DNA from: an uncultured Mycoplasmatota bacterium
GTDB taxonomy: Bacteria > Bacillota_I > Bacilli_A > RF39 > UBA660
Direction of reading: 5' to 3'
Assembly (NCBI GenBank): GCA_900543825.1
Contig: UQSR01000001.1
Location: 62,001 to 126,000 of the forward strand
DNA length: 64,000 nt
The translations under genes were made by a program, and so were the position numbers. The notes under the pieces are model-generated. The model had not been told where the DNA came from and made no database searches. It saw nothing but the letters and a program-made list of their open reading frames with translations. Shown in pieces: positions 42,277 through 51,674 of this stretch (position 1 is its first letter; every line of letters begins with the position of its first letter).

Positions 42277-42381
42277 TTTGGCAATCTTTTGTTTGTGAGT
42301 ACAAGCGTTGCAAATTTACTTTGTGAGATATTGATAAATATGTATTTTATATTATGATATTTAATATTTTTGAAATTTAGG

Positions 42382-42410
42382 TTGACTTTGTTACTATGAT
42401 AGTTTATACT
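42382..42410 (+). promoter_or_regulatory. Promoter for the adhesin-sortase gene
   Basis: TTGACT (42382-42387), 17-base spacer, TATACT (42405-42410). The leader of about 55 bases contains a TGCAATTGCA palindrome and a GGCCGG word before the GGGAGG ribosome site. Confidence 0.65.
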
Positions 42411-42472
42411 TTCTGTGCAATTGCAATATATTTAAAAAAATAATTTTTGGCCGGTTTTTTGGGAGGTTTTAA

Positions 42473-45433
42473 TTGAAAAAAATTGTATTTTTGATTGCTG
42501 TTATTTTTACTATGATTCCGTTTCTTGTTAAAGCTAATACAGTTAATCTTGTTAGTGATAGATATGATAATATATATGTTTATTACTATGATGCTGAACT
42601 TGGTAGGACAAGGTTCTTGGAAGGTAGTAAATATTCTTTTAACGGTAAGGTAGCTTATTGCTTGGAAATTGGTAAGCGTATTAGTAGTATGAATTATAAT
42701 ATATATGATTCTTTTGATAATATTAATATTAATAATGAGGATTTGAATTATATTAAACTTATCTCTTATTATGGTTATAATTATCCTGGTCATCATACTG
42801 ATAAGTTTTATATGGCTACGCAAGAACTTATTTGGACAAGACTTATTAGAACTAATGTTAAATGGGTTAATAATATGAATCCAGATTCATTTGTTTATAT
42901 TGAAAGGGAAAAAGAAGAAATTTATGATTTATATAGAAAGCATTATAAAAAACCTTCTTTTGATGGTAAGGAAATTGATCTTGTTTTAGGTGATAGTAAT
43001 GTTATTAATGATGAAAATGATACTTTGTATTTATATGATGTTAAAACTAAAGGCGTTTCAATATCTGGTAGTAACTTGATTATTGGTAGTGATTTTGATA
43101 GTGGTGAAATTGTTTTAGAAAAGCCTAAATATACTAGTGATAATTTTCTACTGTACACTTCTGGAAGCTCACAGAAAATGATGACTGTTGGTGATATTAA
43201 TACACCTACTAGTAAGGTTAAAGTTAATCTTATTAGTGGTAGTGTTAGTATAAATAAACTAGATAATGATACTGAGAGTGATTTGCCAATAGGAGAAGCT
43301 AGCCTTAAAGGAAGTATTTATGGATTATATAACAATGATAATGTGTTGGTAGATAAATTTATTATTGGTGAAAAGGAAATGATTTCTCATTTACCAATTG
43401 GACATTATTATGTAAAAGAAATTAAACCAGGTAATGGATATCTTTTGGATGATAATGCTTATGATGTTGATATTACGAAAGATAATTTGAATATTAGTCT
43501 TACTGTGTATGATGAAGTAATAAGGAGAAAAGTTGATTTATTTAAAGTTTATGGTACTAATGAAACAGGAATTATGACTGGTGAAGAGGGAATTAAGTTT
43601 ATTGTTTATGATAAGGATAATGTTTTATATGATACTATTGTTACGGATAGTGATGGTTATGCTAGTATTATTCTTCCTTATGGGACTTATACTTTTCATC
43701 AAGATAATTCTACTCCGGGTTATTATAAGGTAGATGATTTTAATGTTACTATTGATACTTTTGATAGTAGACCTATATATAAACTTTTATCGGATAGTGA
43801 AATTACTTCTAAAATTAAAATAATTAAGAAAGATATTGATACGCTTGATAATGTTGTTAATAGTAATATTAAATTTAAAATATTTGATGTTCAAAATGAT
43901 TCATATGTTTCTTTTAAAATTACATATCCAGAAGTTAAAGTAATAGATGAATTTGAACTTAATACTGATGGTGTATTTGTAACTCCTGATACTTTGCCTG
44001 CTGGTGAATATATTTTATATGAAGTTGATGATTATATGGAAGGATATAAGTATAATAGTGATGGTATTAGGTTTACTATTGATGATTCTTCGGATTTTAT
44101 TAATGATGATGATTATGGTATTTTATTAGAGGTTCCTTTTTATAACAAGAGAGTTAAGGGTAATATTATTGTTAATAAATATGGTGAAGATGTAATATAT
44201 GATAATGATACTTTCTATTATAAAGATATTTATTTGGATGGTGTATATTTTGAATTATATGCTAAGAATGATATATATGAAAATGGTAAACTTATTTTTA
44301 ATAAGGATTCTTTAGTGGAAAGTTGTGTTACTGATGATGGGGGATTATGTAAATATAGTGATTTACCATTGGGAAGTTATTATTTGAAAGAGGTTAAATC
44401 TAATTATAATAATGTTATAGATAATGATATATATGATATTGAACTTAATTATAAAGATCAATATACTGAAACTATTAATTATGAACTTGATGTTTTTAAT
44501 CATTTGAAAAAGGGTAAGGTTACTGTTAATAAATATGAAAGTAATAGTAATATTAAATTAGCTAATACTTTGATTGAGATTAGAAGTATGGATGATAGGG
44601 TTGTATATAAAGGATATACTAATCATAATGGTCAAATAATAGTTGAGGATTTGCCTTATGGAGAATATTATATAGCGGAGGTTGAGGCTAGTACTGGTTA
44701 TAGGGTATTAGATGATAATATATATTTTACATTGGATAAAGATGATGTTAGTATTGATATATATAATGAAAGAATAGTTGTTCCTAATACTGGTATTAAT
44801 ATTGGAATTATTAATGTTTTGATTTTGATTACTATTATTTTATTTACAATTATTTGTATTATTTTTGGGGATAATAAGAAAATAGTTTTACTTTGTATAT
44901 TTATTATTGGTGCTTGTTCTATTTATTTAGGAAGATATTTTTATAGATATTTTGGTGATACCGCTAAAAATGATAAAGCCGTTAAGGATTTCTTTGATAA
45001 TAATATTGATGATGAATATGATGAAGAATATAAATATACTTCAGTTATTGAGATTCCTTCTATTAATTTAAAACGAGGTATAGTGGATATTAATAGTGAT
45101 TATAATGATGTTAAATATAATATTGAATTTATGAAGAGAGATGATAATAAAATTATATTTGCTTCACATAATGGTAATTATTATTATTCTTATTTTGGAA
45201 AATTAAAGGATATGGAACTTGGAGATGATATTAACTTCTATGATAATAATAGATTATATAAATTTATTTATAGTGAGAGTTATGTTATAAAGAAAGATGG
45301 TTATGCTGATATATATTGTGATCCTACAAAAAAGTGTATTGTTTTGATTACTTGTCTTGAGGAAAATGATGATGCACAAATTGTATATATTGGTTATTTG
45401 AGTAGAGTAGAACCTTATGAGAATGAGGAGTAG
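42473..45433 (+). CDS. Thioester-domain CnaB adhesin fused to a sortase domain
   Basis: 986 residues in one frame. Residues 1-22 form a signal peptide. A thioester domain follows: Cys63 (AYCLE) and Gln117 (TQELIW) are placed to form the Cys-Gln thioester used for covalent host attachment. Five CnaB/SpaA repeats follow (about 255-765), most with the Lys and Glu needed for isopeptide bonds. VPNTG at 770-774 is a sortase sorting signal, followed by helix one (775-799), a DNKK turn, and helix two (804-823). Residues about 855-986 are a sortase domain with His899 (SHNGN) and Cys961 (LITC); the usual Arg position reads Gln969. Both ectodomain and sortase would face outside. Start is TTG with GGGAGG upstream. 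Confidence 0.88.
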   Translation: MKKIVFLIAVIFTMIPFLVKANTVNLVSDRYDNIYVYYYDAELGRTRFLEGSKYSFNGKVAYCLEIGKRISSMNYNIYDSFDNININNEDLNYIKLISYYGYNYPGHHTDKFYMATQELIWTRLIRTNVKWVNNMNPDSFVYIEREKEEIYDLYRKHYKKPSFDGKEIDLVLGDSNVINDENDTLYLYDVKTKGVSISGSNLIIGSDFDSGEIVLEKPKYTSDNFLLYTSGSSQKMMTVGDINTPTSKVKVNLISGSVSINKLDNDTESDLPIGEASLKGSIYGLYNNDNVLVDKFIIGEKEMISHLPIGHYYVKEIKPGNGYLLDDNAYDVDITKDNLNISLTVYDEVIRRKVDLFKVYGTNETGIMTGEEGIKFIVYDKDNVLYDTIVTDSDGYASIILPYGTYTFHQDNSTPGYYKVDDFNVTIDTFDSRPIYKLLSDSEITSKIKIIKKDIDTLDNVVNSNIKFKIFDVQNDSYVSFKITYPEVKVIDEFELNTDGVFVTPDTLPAGEYILYEVDDYMEGYKYNSDGIRFTIDDSSDFINDDDYGILLEVPFYNKRVKGNIIVNKYGEDVIYDNDTFYYKDIYLDGVYFELYAKNDIYENGKLIFNKDSLVESCVTDDGGLCKYSDLPLGSYYLKEVKSNYNNVIDNDIYDIELNYKDQYTETINYELDVFNHLKKGKVTVNKYESNSNIKLANTLIEIRSMDDRVVYKGYTNHNGQIIVEDLPYGEYYIAEVEASTGYRVLDDNIYFTLDKDDVSIDIYNERIVVPNTGINIGIINVLILITIILFTIICIIFGDNKKIVLLCIFIIGACSIYLGRYFYRYFGDTAKNDKAVKDFFDNNIDDEYDEEYKYTSVIEIPSINLKRGIVDINSDYNDVKYNIEFMKRDDNKIIFASHNGNYYYSYFGKLKDMELGDDINFYDNNRLYKFIYSESYVIKKDGYADIYCDPTKKCIVLITCLEENDDAQIVYIGYLSRVEPYENEE

Positions 45434-45501
45434 AACTCTACTCTTTTTTCCTTGCTTTTTTATATGTATCGTGTTAAAATTATTATAGGTGGTAAGGTAG
45501 A

Positions 45502-45990
45502 ATGGCAACTAAAAAGGATGTTAAATGGGATAAACTTAATGACTATATTACTTATCGTATTATTGATAGTACTCTTTACTTAATTGAAAAAGATGATTAT
45601 ATCAATGATGATAGTTGGAAACTTATTTGTAAAAAGATTAAGTTGTTAATTGAGGACAATAATATTTCATATATTAATATATCTTCTAAAAATATAGATA
45701 AAAATAGAAAGATTTATCAGAAACTTGGATTTACAATATCTTATTATGATGTTAATAAACTTAATATGATATATGATGGTATTAAGGATAAAAAGTTATA
45801 TAGAACATACGGTATAATAACTAAGAATGATTTTTTGAATAGTTTAAAAGATGATAATAAAATATCTTCTAAAAATGAAACGATTGTGTATTCTAATTCT
45901 GGGTTTGTTAGTAATGTATTACTTTTATTTGGTGGTATTTTATTACTTTGCTATTTTTGCGTACAAGGGGCTATTTATTTGGTTAAATAG
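45502..45990 (+). CDS. Tail-anchored protein of unknown function
   Basis: 162 residues. A soluble N-terminal domain (about 1-120; INISSKNIDKNRKIYQKLGFTISYYDV resembles the end of a GNAT-like fold) and one C-terminal membrane helix (VSNVLLLFGGILLLCYFCVQGAIYLV). The N-domain would face the cytosol if tail-anchored. ATG 45502 follows ATAGGTGGTAAGG. It lies just upstream of cdaA, 16 bases apart, so co-transcription with the c-di-AMP genes is likely. No function assigned. Confidence 0.65.
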   Translation: MATKKDVKWDKLNDYITYRIIDSTLYLIEKDDYINDDSWKLICKKIKLLIEDNNISYINISSKNIDKNRKIYQKLGFTISYYDVNKLNMIYDGIKDKKLYRTYGIITKNDFLNSLKDDNKISSKNETIVYSNSGFVSNVLLLFGGILLLCYFCVQGAIYLVK

Positions 45991-46006
45991 AAAGGATGAT
46001 TTTGTT

Positions 46007-46834
46007 ATGATTGATAGTATATTAACTATATTGAGGGCACTTATTGATATTTCTCTTGTGTGGATAATTGTTTATTATGTGCTTAAAAATATTAAAAATA
46101 ATGTTAAAATGGTATTGCTTTTTAAAGGTGTTTTAGTTGTTCTTATTGTTAAGTTTATTAGTGATACATTGAATTTGGTTACTATTGGACTACTACTAGA
46201 ATATGTTATTATGTGGGGTCCTTTGGCACTTATTATTATCTTTCAACCGGAAATTAGAAGTATGTTAGAGCATATAGGTAGAAAACAATTGTTAGGTAGA
46301 CATAAGGTACTTACTCTTGATGAGAGAGAGAAACTTGTTTATGAAGTTATGTCAGCGGTTGATTATCTTAGAAAATCTAGGATTGGTGCTTTGATTGTTA
46401 TTGAGAGAGATATTAGTTTGAATGAGTATATTGAAAGAAGTAAACCTTTATATGCTGATATTTCTTCGGAACTTCTTATATCAATATTTTTCCCTAGAAA
46501 TCCTTTGCATGATGGTGGTGTTATAATTCAAGGTAATAAAATTACTTCTGCCGGAGCTGTTTTTCCTATAAGTATTAATACTAAGATTAGTAAAAAGCTT
46601 GGTACTAGACATAGGGCTGCTGTTGGTATTAGTGAGGAATCTGATGCTATAGCTGTTGTTGTTAGTGAAGAGACTGGTAAAATTTCTATAGCTATTGGTG
46701 GTAATTTGAATTATAATCTTTCGTTAGATGATGCAAGAATGATTTTGGTTGAAGAACTTAAGCCTAAAAAAGAAATCCTTTTAGATGATGAATTTGAAGA
46801 TGAAGCGGAGGATGATAGTAATGAAAAAGCTTAA
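46007..46834 (+). CDS. cdaA: Diadenylate cyclase CdaA
   Basis: 275 residues. Three N-terminal membrane helices, then a DAC (DisA_N) domain with NPLHDGGVIIQGN and GTRHRAAVGISEESDA, the ATP- and metal-binding motifs for making cyclic di-AMP, an essential second messenger for osmolyte and wall control. ATG 46007 (MIDSILTILRALIDISLV) follows GAAAGGATG; the frame is open upstream to 45851 but that overlaps the preceding gene. It overlaps cdaR by 14 bases. Confidence 0.95.
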   Translation: MIDSILTILRALIDISLVWIIVYYVLKNIKNNVKMVLLFKGVLVVLIVKFISDTLNLVTIGLLLEYVIMWGPLALIIIFQPEIRSMLEHIGRKQLLGRHKVLTLDEREKLVYEVMSAVDYLRKSRIGALIVIERDISLNEYIERSKPLYADISSELLISIFFPRNPLHDGGVIIQGNKITSAGAVFPISINTKISKKLGTRHRAAVGISEESDAIAVVVSEETGKISIAIGGNLNYNLSLDDARMILVEELKPKKEILLDDEFEDEAEDDSNEKA

Positions 46835-48206
46835 GAAAGTTATTAAAGTTATTAAAAAATTCTTTAGGGGAATTGGTAATTTTATTGATAAGGTATTTGT
46901 AACTCCTATTACTAAATTGGTACTTCGTATTGGTGAAAAGACTGATAAAAATGCTGGGAAGTTTGAAAAATGGCTAAATAAGAAGAATACTTTGGTTTTT
47001 ATATCATTGTTTGTTGCATTGTTCTTTTATGGTTATGTTAATAATCAGGCTAGTACTGTTATTGATAGTGCTGCTGAAGTTTTATCTAATCAACCTGTAG
47101 AGGCTACTTATAATAAAGAGGCTTATGTTATTGAGGGTATTCCTGATACAGCAGATGTTACTTTAATAGGTAGAACAGTGGATTTGTATTTGGCTAAACA
47201 ATTGTCTACTGGTAAGGTTACTGTTGATTTATCTAATTTAAGTGTTGGTACACATAAGGTTGATTTGAGTTATAAGAATTCTATTAATTCTGTTAATTAT
47301 AAACTTGATCCTTCTTCTATTACTGTTAATGTATATTCTAAGGTATCTGCTACGAAAAATATTACTGTTGATGTTATTAATAAGGATAAACTTAATAGTA
47401 AATTATCTATTCAGTCTATTACTTTGGATAAAGAAGAGGTTATTATTAAGGGTACTGATGATGAAAAATCTATTCATAATATTAATAATGTAGCTACTGT
47501 TAAGGCACTTGTTGATGTTGGTGGTATTGAAGAAGCCGGTGTTAATAAGATTGATAAGGCTAAATTAGTTGCTTACGATAAATATGGTAATGTTGTTGAT
47601 GTTGAAATTGTTCCTGAAACTGTATCTGCTACTGTTAATGTTGAGTCTTATAGTGGTAGTGCTAAACTTAAAGTTATTCCTAAGAATATTGATAAGATAG
47701 CATTTGGTAAAGCTATTAGTTCTATTACTGCTTCTGTTGATAGTGTTAATATTTATGGCGATGAAGATGTTGTTAATAAATATGCTGAATCTTATATACC
47801 TATAGAAATTGATGTTAGTGGTTTATCTGGTAATAAGACTTATACAGCGGTTATTCCTAAGCCTGATGGTATTAGAGAAATATCAGAAAAGACTATAACT
47901 GTTAAAGTTTCTCTTGGTGATGAAGAGAGTATGGAAGTTAATGATGTTCGAATTGATGCTATTAATCTTGGACCTAATTTGAAAGCTGGTGCTATTGGAG
48001 AAAATTCTTCTAAGACAACGGTTATTATTAAGGGTACTAAAGAGGTTCTTAATAGTATTGATCCTACAACTATTAAGGCTACGGTTGATTTATCTGGCCT
48101 TGGTGAAGGTGAACATTCTGTTTCTGTAAATGTAACTGGTGATGATGTTAAAGCAAGTTATTTTGCTAAGACTTCTAAAATTAAGGTAAGAATTAATAAA
48201 AGTTAA
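46821..48206 (+). CDS. cdaR: CdaR/YbbR-domain regulator of CdaA
   Basis: 461 residues. A basic N-terminus, one membrane helix (LVFISLFVALFFYGYVNN, about 60-77) and an extracytoplasmic part made of about four YbbR repeats (recurring xxVTLIGR, VKVSLGD, TVIIKGT, VDLSGL patterns). CdaR modulates CdaA activity. ATG 46821 has GCGGAGGATGATAG inside the end of cdaA. The usual third gene glmM does not follow here; a 33-residue gene and a membrane protein come next. Confidence 0.9.
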   Translation: MKKLKKVIKVIKKFFRGIGNFIDKVFVTPITKLVLRIGEKTDKNAGKFEKWLNKKNTLVFISLFVALFFYGYVNNQASTVIDSAAEVLSNQPVEATYNKEAYVIEGIPDTADVTLIGRTVDLYLAKQLSTGKVTVDLSNLSVGTHKVDLSYKNSINSVNYKLDPSSITVNVYSKVSATKNITVDVINKDKLNSKLSIQSITLDKEEVIIKGTDDEKSIHNINNVATVKALVDVGGIEEAGVNKIDKAKLVAYDKYGNVVDVEIVPETVSATVNVESYSGSAKLKVIPKNIDKIAFGKAISSITASVDSVNIYGDEDVVNKYAESYIPIEIDVSGLSGNKTYTAVIPKPDGIREISEKTITVKVSLGDEESMEVNDVRIDAINLGPNLKAGAIGENSSKTTVIIKGTKEVLNSIDPTTIKATVDLSGLGEGEHSVSVNVTGDDVKASYFAKTSKIKVRINKS

Positions 48207-48207
48207 T

Positions 48208-48231
48208 ATCTAGTTTTGTCTAGTTTTGTCG
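48208..48231. repeat. Short tandem duplication
   Basis: CTAGTTTTGT occurs twice head to tail (48210-48229) just after cdaR. Possibly slippage; no hairpin visible. Confidence 0.4.
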
Positions 48232-48288
48232 AATGTAATGCAAATTTTGGAATTATATGCTAATCTTATATTAAAGGAGATGAAGAGT

Positions 48289-48390
48289 ATGCCAACATAT
48301 GTGTTACTAGAAGATATTTTTGAAGAGATGAGTAGAAATATTTCTTATATTAAACTTAATACTTATTTAAAGAAAGAAAAGAAAATTTAG
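48289..48390 (+). CDS. 33-residue small protein
   Basis: A short gene with a strong ribosome site (AAAGGAGATG, seven bases before ATG 48289) and its own terminator. The product begins MPTYVLLEDIFEEMSRNI and ends with KKEKKI; it is amphipathic, charged, with no membrane helix. No family recognised. It lies 82 bases after cdaR and may be read from the same transcript. Signals suggest it is translated; no homology can be judged from here. Confidence 0.5.
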   Translation: MPTYVLLEDIFEEMSRNISYIKLNTYLKKEKKI

Positions 48391-48405
48391 TTCTTTTCTT
48401 TTTTT
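48373..48405 (+). terminator. Terminator after the 33-residue gene
   Basis: AAAGAAAAGAA (48373-48383) pairs perfectly with TTCTTTTCTTT (48391-48401) around the stop codon, with a T tail. Confidence 0.7.
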
Positions 48406-48511
48406 AGAATGGTTTTGGTTTATATAATAATGTAATGTAAACTTTATATATATAAGTTGTAAAAGTTATTGGTTTATTGTATAATTTATTTATATGAAAG
48501 TGGGTGTTAAT

Positions 48512-49150
48512 ATGGAAAAGGATAATGAAAGTAAAAAGACTACTAAAAAAGGTAGTGAGGGTAAAAAAAAGAATACTAATAAAAAGGCTACTAAAAATAC
48601 TGAGGAGGTAGTTAAATTTGAAGTTATAAACAATGATAAAAATACTAAGAGATTTGAAATTAGTGAGGGCTTTTATTATTTACTTGGTATTGTTCTTTCT
48701 TTAGTACTTATATTTGCTACTAATGAACTTCTTAGTACTATTAATTATTTGTTTGTAGTTATATTTGCTATTATTTCTATTGTACAAATTATTAATTTTA
48801 TTATGGATAAGGAATATTTGACAAGAAATTATTCTAGTATGATTATTAGTGTTATGTGTGCTTGGATGGCTATGTTTATATATAAATATGGGGATTTCTT
48901 ATTTTTAGAGATGTTACCTGTACTTGTATCTTTACTTTTGTTTATTATGGCTACTAGTAGTTTTACTAAGTATTTTGATCGTAAATTAACTGGTAATTTA
49001 ATTGTATCAGTTATATCGATTATTCTTGGTGTATTACTTATATTTGTATCTAAGAGTATTATGTATATATTATTTAAGATTACTGGTATATATATTTTTG
49101 TTATGATTTTGTTAGATTTTATTGATTATAAGAAAAAAAGAAATATATAG
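48512..49150 (+). CDS. Multi-pass membrane protein (HdeD/DUF308-like)
   Basis: 212 residues. A Lys/Thr-rich cytosolic N-terminus (about 1-50), then six hydrophobic helices paired as in HdeD/DUF308 proteins (YYLLGIVLSLVLIFATNEL, LFVVIFAIISIVQIINFI, and so on). Function unknown. ATG 48512 is chosen because a TATAAT box at about 48479-48484 leaves the upstream ATG 48494 too near the transcript start. Single-gene unit before typA. Confidence 0.6.
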   Translation: MEKDNESKKTTKKGSEGKKKNTNKKATKNTEEVVKFEVINNDKNTKRFEISEGFYYLLGIVLSLVLIFATNELLSTINYLFVVIFAIISIVQIINFIMDKEYLTRNYSSMIISVMCAWMAMFIYKYGDFLFLEMLPVLVSLLLFIMATSSFTKYFDRKLTGNLIVSVISIILGVLLIFVSKSIMYILFKITGIYIFVMILLDFIDYKKKRNI

Positions 49151-49258
49151 ATTATGGGTAGATAATTTTTGGTTATCTACTTTTTTTAGGAAATTACTTT
49201 GCAAAAGTTATAATTTGTGGTATAATTATGACTTGTGGAAAAAAGAAGGTGTTAATTT

Positions 49259-51067
49259 ATGAAAATTAAAAATATTGCTATTATTGCTCATGTTGACCAT
49301 GGTAAAACTACTTTTGTTGATCAATTACTTAAAAAATCTGGTACTTTTAGAGAAAATGAAGAAGTTGCTGTTAGAGCAATGGATTCTAATGATATTGAAA
49401 GAGAGAGGGGTATAACTATACTTGCTAAGACTACTTCAATTCATTATGATGGTTATAAGATTAATATTCTTGATACTCCTGGTCATGCTGACTTTGGTGG
49501 AGAAGTAGAAAGAATTATGAATATGGTTGATGGTGTTATGCTTTTAGTTGATGCTTATGAAGGTACAATGCCACAAACGAGATTTGTTCTTAAGAAGGCT
49601 CTTGAAGCTGGAGTTAAACCTATAGTAGTTATTAATAAGGTTGATAAACCTACTGCAAGAGTTGATAAAGTACTTGATGAAGTTATTGATTTATTTATTG
49701 AACTTGGTGCTAGTGAAGAACAACTTGATTTTAAGGTTGCTTATGTTAGTGCTCTTAATGGTACTGCTAGTCTTGATCCGGATATTAATACACAGAGTCA
49801 AAGCTATGATGATATATTTAAGTTAATTATTGATGAAATACCTGATCCTAAGGCTGATATTAATGGTGATTTACAATTCCAACCTGCACTTTTAGATTAT
49901 AATGAATATGTTGGTAGAATTGGTATAGGCAAGGTTCATAGTGGTACTATTAAAGTTAATGAAATGGTTTCTTGTGTTAGACTTGATGGCAGTATCAAAC
50001 AATTTAGAATTCAAAAATTATTTGGTTTTGATGGTCTTAAGAGAGTTGAAATTAATGAAGCTGATGCAGGGGATATTGTTGCTATAGCAGGTCTTATGGA
50101 TATTTCTGTTGGTGAGACTGTTTGTAATGTTGGTAAAGAGAAGGCACTTCCTATTCTTAGAATTGATGAACCTACTCTTAAGATGACTTTTATGGTTAAT
50201 AATAGTCCTTTTGTTGGTAGAGAAGGTAAAATTGTAACTGCTAGAAAGATTGGAGAAAGGTTATTTAAAGAGACTCAGAAGGATGTTAGTTTGAAAGTTG
50301 AAGAATCTGGTAATGAATCTTGGACTGTTTCTGGTAGAGGTGAACTTCATTTATCAATTTTAATTGAGAATTTAAGAAGAGAAGGATTTGAACTTCAAGT
50401 ATCTAAACCAGAAGTTATTATTAAAGAGATTGATGGTGTTAAATGTGAGCCTTATGAAGATGTTCAAATAGAAGTTAGTGATGAATGTGTTGGTAATGTT
50501 ATTGAGGCACTTGGACTTCGTGGTGGAAAAATGGATAATATGTCTAATGTTAATAATTTAATTAGACTTAATTATACAATTCCTTCTAGAGGATTAATTG
50601 GATTTAATACTAACTTTATGACTTTGACTAAAGGTTATGGTATTCTTAATCATACTTTTAAAGAATATTTACCAATAGAAGATATTAATTCTACTGAGAG
50701 AAAGGTTGGAGTACTTGTATCTACTGAATCTGGTAAAGCTACTGCTTATGCTTTAGGACAATTAGAGGATAGGGGAGTAATGTTTATTGAACCTGGTACT
50801 GAAGTATATGAAGGTATGATTGTTGGTGAGTGTAATAGAGAAAATGATCTTGCTGTTAATGTTGTTAAGGGTAAACAACTTACTAATACAAGAGCATCAG
50901 GATCTGATCATACTGTTGTACTTAAAAGACCTAGACCTCTTACTTTGGAATATTGTTTGGATTATATTAATAGTGATGAGCTTGTTGAGATTACTCCGGA
51001 GAATATTAGACTTAGAAAATTTATTTTAAATACTGAAGCTAGAAAGAAGTTTGATGCAAAGAAATAA
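49259..51067 (+). CDS. typA: Ribosome-associated GTPase TypA/BipA
   Basis: 602 residues, full length. GTPase motifs AHVDHGKTTFVDQLL, RERGITILAKTTS, DTPGHADFGGEVERI and NKVDKP, then EF-G-like domains II, III and V and the TypA-specific C-terminal domain (GKQLTNTRASGSDHTVVLKRPRPLTLE). Helps ribosome assembly and translation under stress. ATG 49259 follows AGAAGGTGT, with GGTATAATTA upstream as -10. Confidence 0.97.
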   Translation: MKIKNIAIIAHVDHGKTTFVDQLLKKSGTFRENEEVAVRAMDSNDIERERGITILAKTTSIHYDGYKINILDTPGHADFGGEVERIMNMVDGVMLLVDAYEGTMPQTRFVLKKALEAGVKPIVVINKVDKPTARVDKVLDEVIDLFIELGASEEQLDFKVAYVSALNGTASLDPDINTQSQSYDDIFKLIIDEIPDPKADINGDLQFQPALLDYNEYVGRIGIGKVHSGTIKVNEMVSCVRLDGSIKQFRIQKLFGFDGLKRVEINEADAGDIVAIAGLMDISVGETVCNVGKEKALPILRIDEPTLKMTFMVNNSPFVGREGKIVTARKIGERLFKETQKDVSLKVEESGNESWTVSGRGELHLSILIENLRREGFELQVSKPEVIIKEIDGVKCEPYEDVQIEVSDECVGNVIEALGLRGGKMDNMSNVNNLIRLNYTIPSRGLIGFNTNFMTLTKGYGILNHTFKEYLPIEDINSTERKVGVLVSTESGKATAYALGQLEDRGVMFIEPGTEVYEGMIVGECNRENDLAVNVVKGKQLTNTRASGSDHTVVLKRPRPLTLEYCLDYINSDELVEITPENIRLRKFILNTEARKKFDAKK

Positions 51068-51082
51068 CTTCTTTCTTTTTTT
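51041..51082 (+). terminator. Terminator of typA
   Basis: AGAAAGAAGTT (51041-51051) pairs perfectly with AACTTCTTTCT (51066-51076), followed by T residues; the upstroke lies in the coding end. Confidence 0.75.
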
Positions 51083-51086
51083 GTGT

Positions 51087-51115
51087 AAAAAAAATACCTA
51101 GATAGGTAGGTATTT
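51087..51115 (-). terminator. Terminator of the cotJ genes
   Basis: AAATACCTA (51092-51100) and TAGGTATTT (51107-51115) form a perfect nine-bp stem; on the minus strand it is followed by a run of eight T. Confidence 0.8.
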
Positions 51116-51674
51116 ATTTTATTCCTTTACTTTTATATTCATCATATAGTTCTTTGAATCTGGTAAAGTGAACTATTTCTCTTTGTCTTAAGAATAGTAG
51201 TGGCCCTATGACATCTGGATCATCTGTTAAATTAATCAGATTTTCATAAGTGGCTCTGGCTTTTTGTTCTGCTGCCATATCTTCTGATAGATCTGCTATT
51301 GGATCTCCAGTTGTGGCAAAATATGATACTGTAAATGGTACGCCGTTTGAATCTGTTGGATATAGTCCATAACCATGTTCGGTATAATGGGATGCTAATC
51401 CAGCTTCTTTTAATTCTTTTAGTGTGGCACCATTTAATAATTGATATATCATAGCAGATATCATTTCAACGTGAGCTAATTCTTCTGTTCCTATATCTGT
51501 TAGGAGTGCTTTTCCTTTGTCATCTGGCATGGTATATCTTTGGTTTAGATAACGAAAAGCTGCTGCTAATTCTCCATTTGCGCCACCATATTGCGTTACG
51601 AGATATTTGGCCATTTTTAAATCTTTCTTTTTGATGTTAACGGGATATTCTAATGATTTTACGTATTTCCACAT
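51114..51674 (-). CDS. cotJC: CotJC-type manganese catalase / spore coat protein
   Basis: 186 residues. Starts MWKYVKSLEYPVNIKKKD and contains QYGGANGELAAAFRYLNQRYTMPDDKGKALLTDIGTEELAHVEMI, the Mn-catalase (CotJC) core with its Glu/His metal ligands (GEL, EELAHVE, EQKARATYE, REIVHF). In spore formers it joins the coat. The start ATG at 51674 has GGGAGGTGC upstream; the first A of that ATG is the last base of the cotJB stop, so translation is coupled. The open frame reaches further upstream to 51698 but without support. Confidence 0.92.
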   Translation of the reverse strand: MWKYVKSLEYPVNIKKKDLKMAKYLVTQYGGANGELAAAFRYLNQRYTMPDDKGKALLTDIGTEELAHVEMISAMIYQLLNGATLKELKEAGLASHYTEHGYGLYPTDSNGVPFTVSYFATTGDPIADLSEDMAAEQKARATYENLINLTDDPDVIGPLLFLRQREIVHFTRFKELYDEYKSKGIK

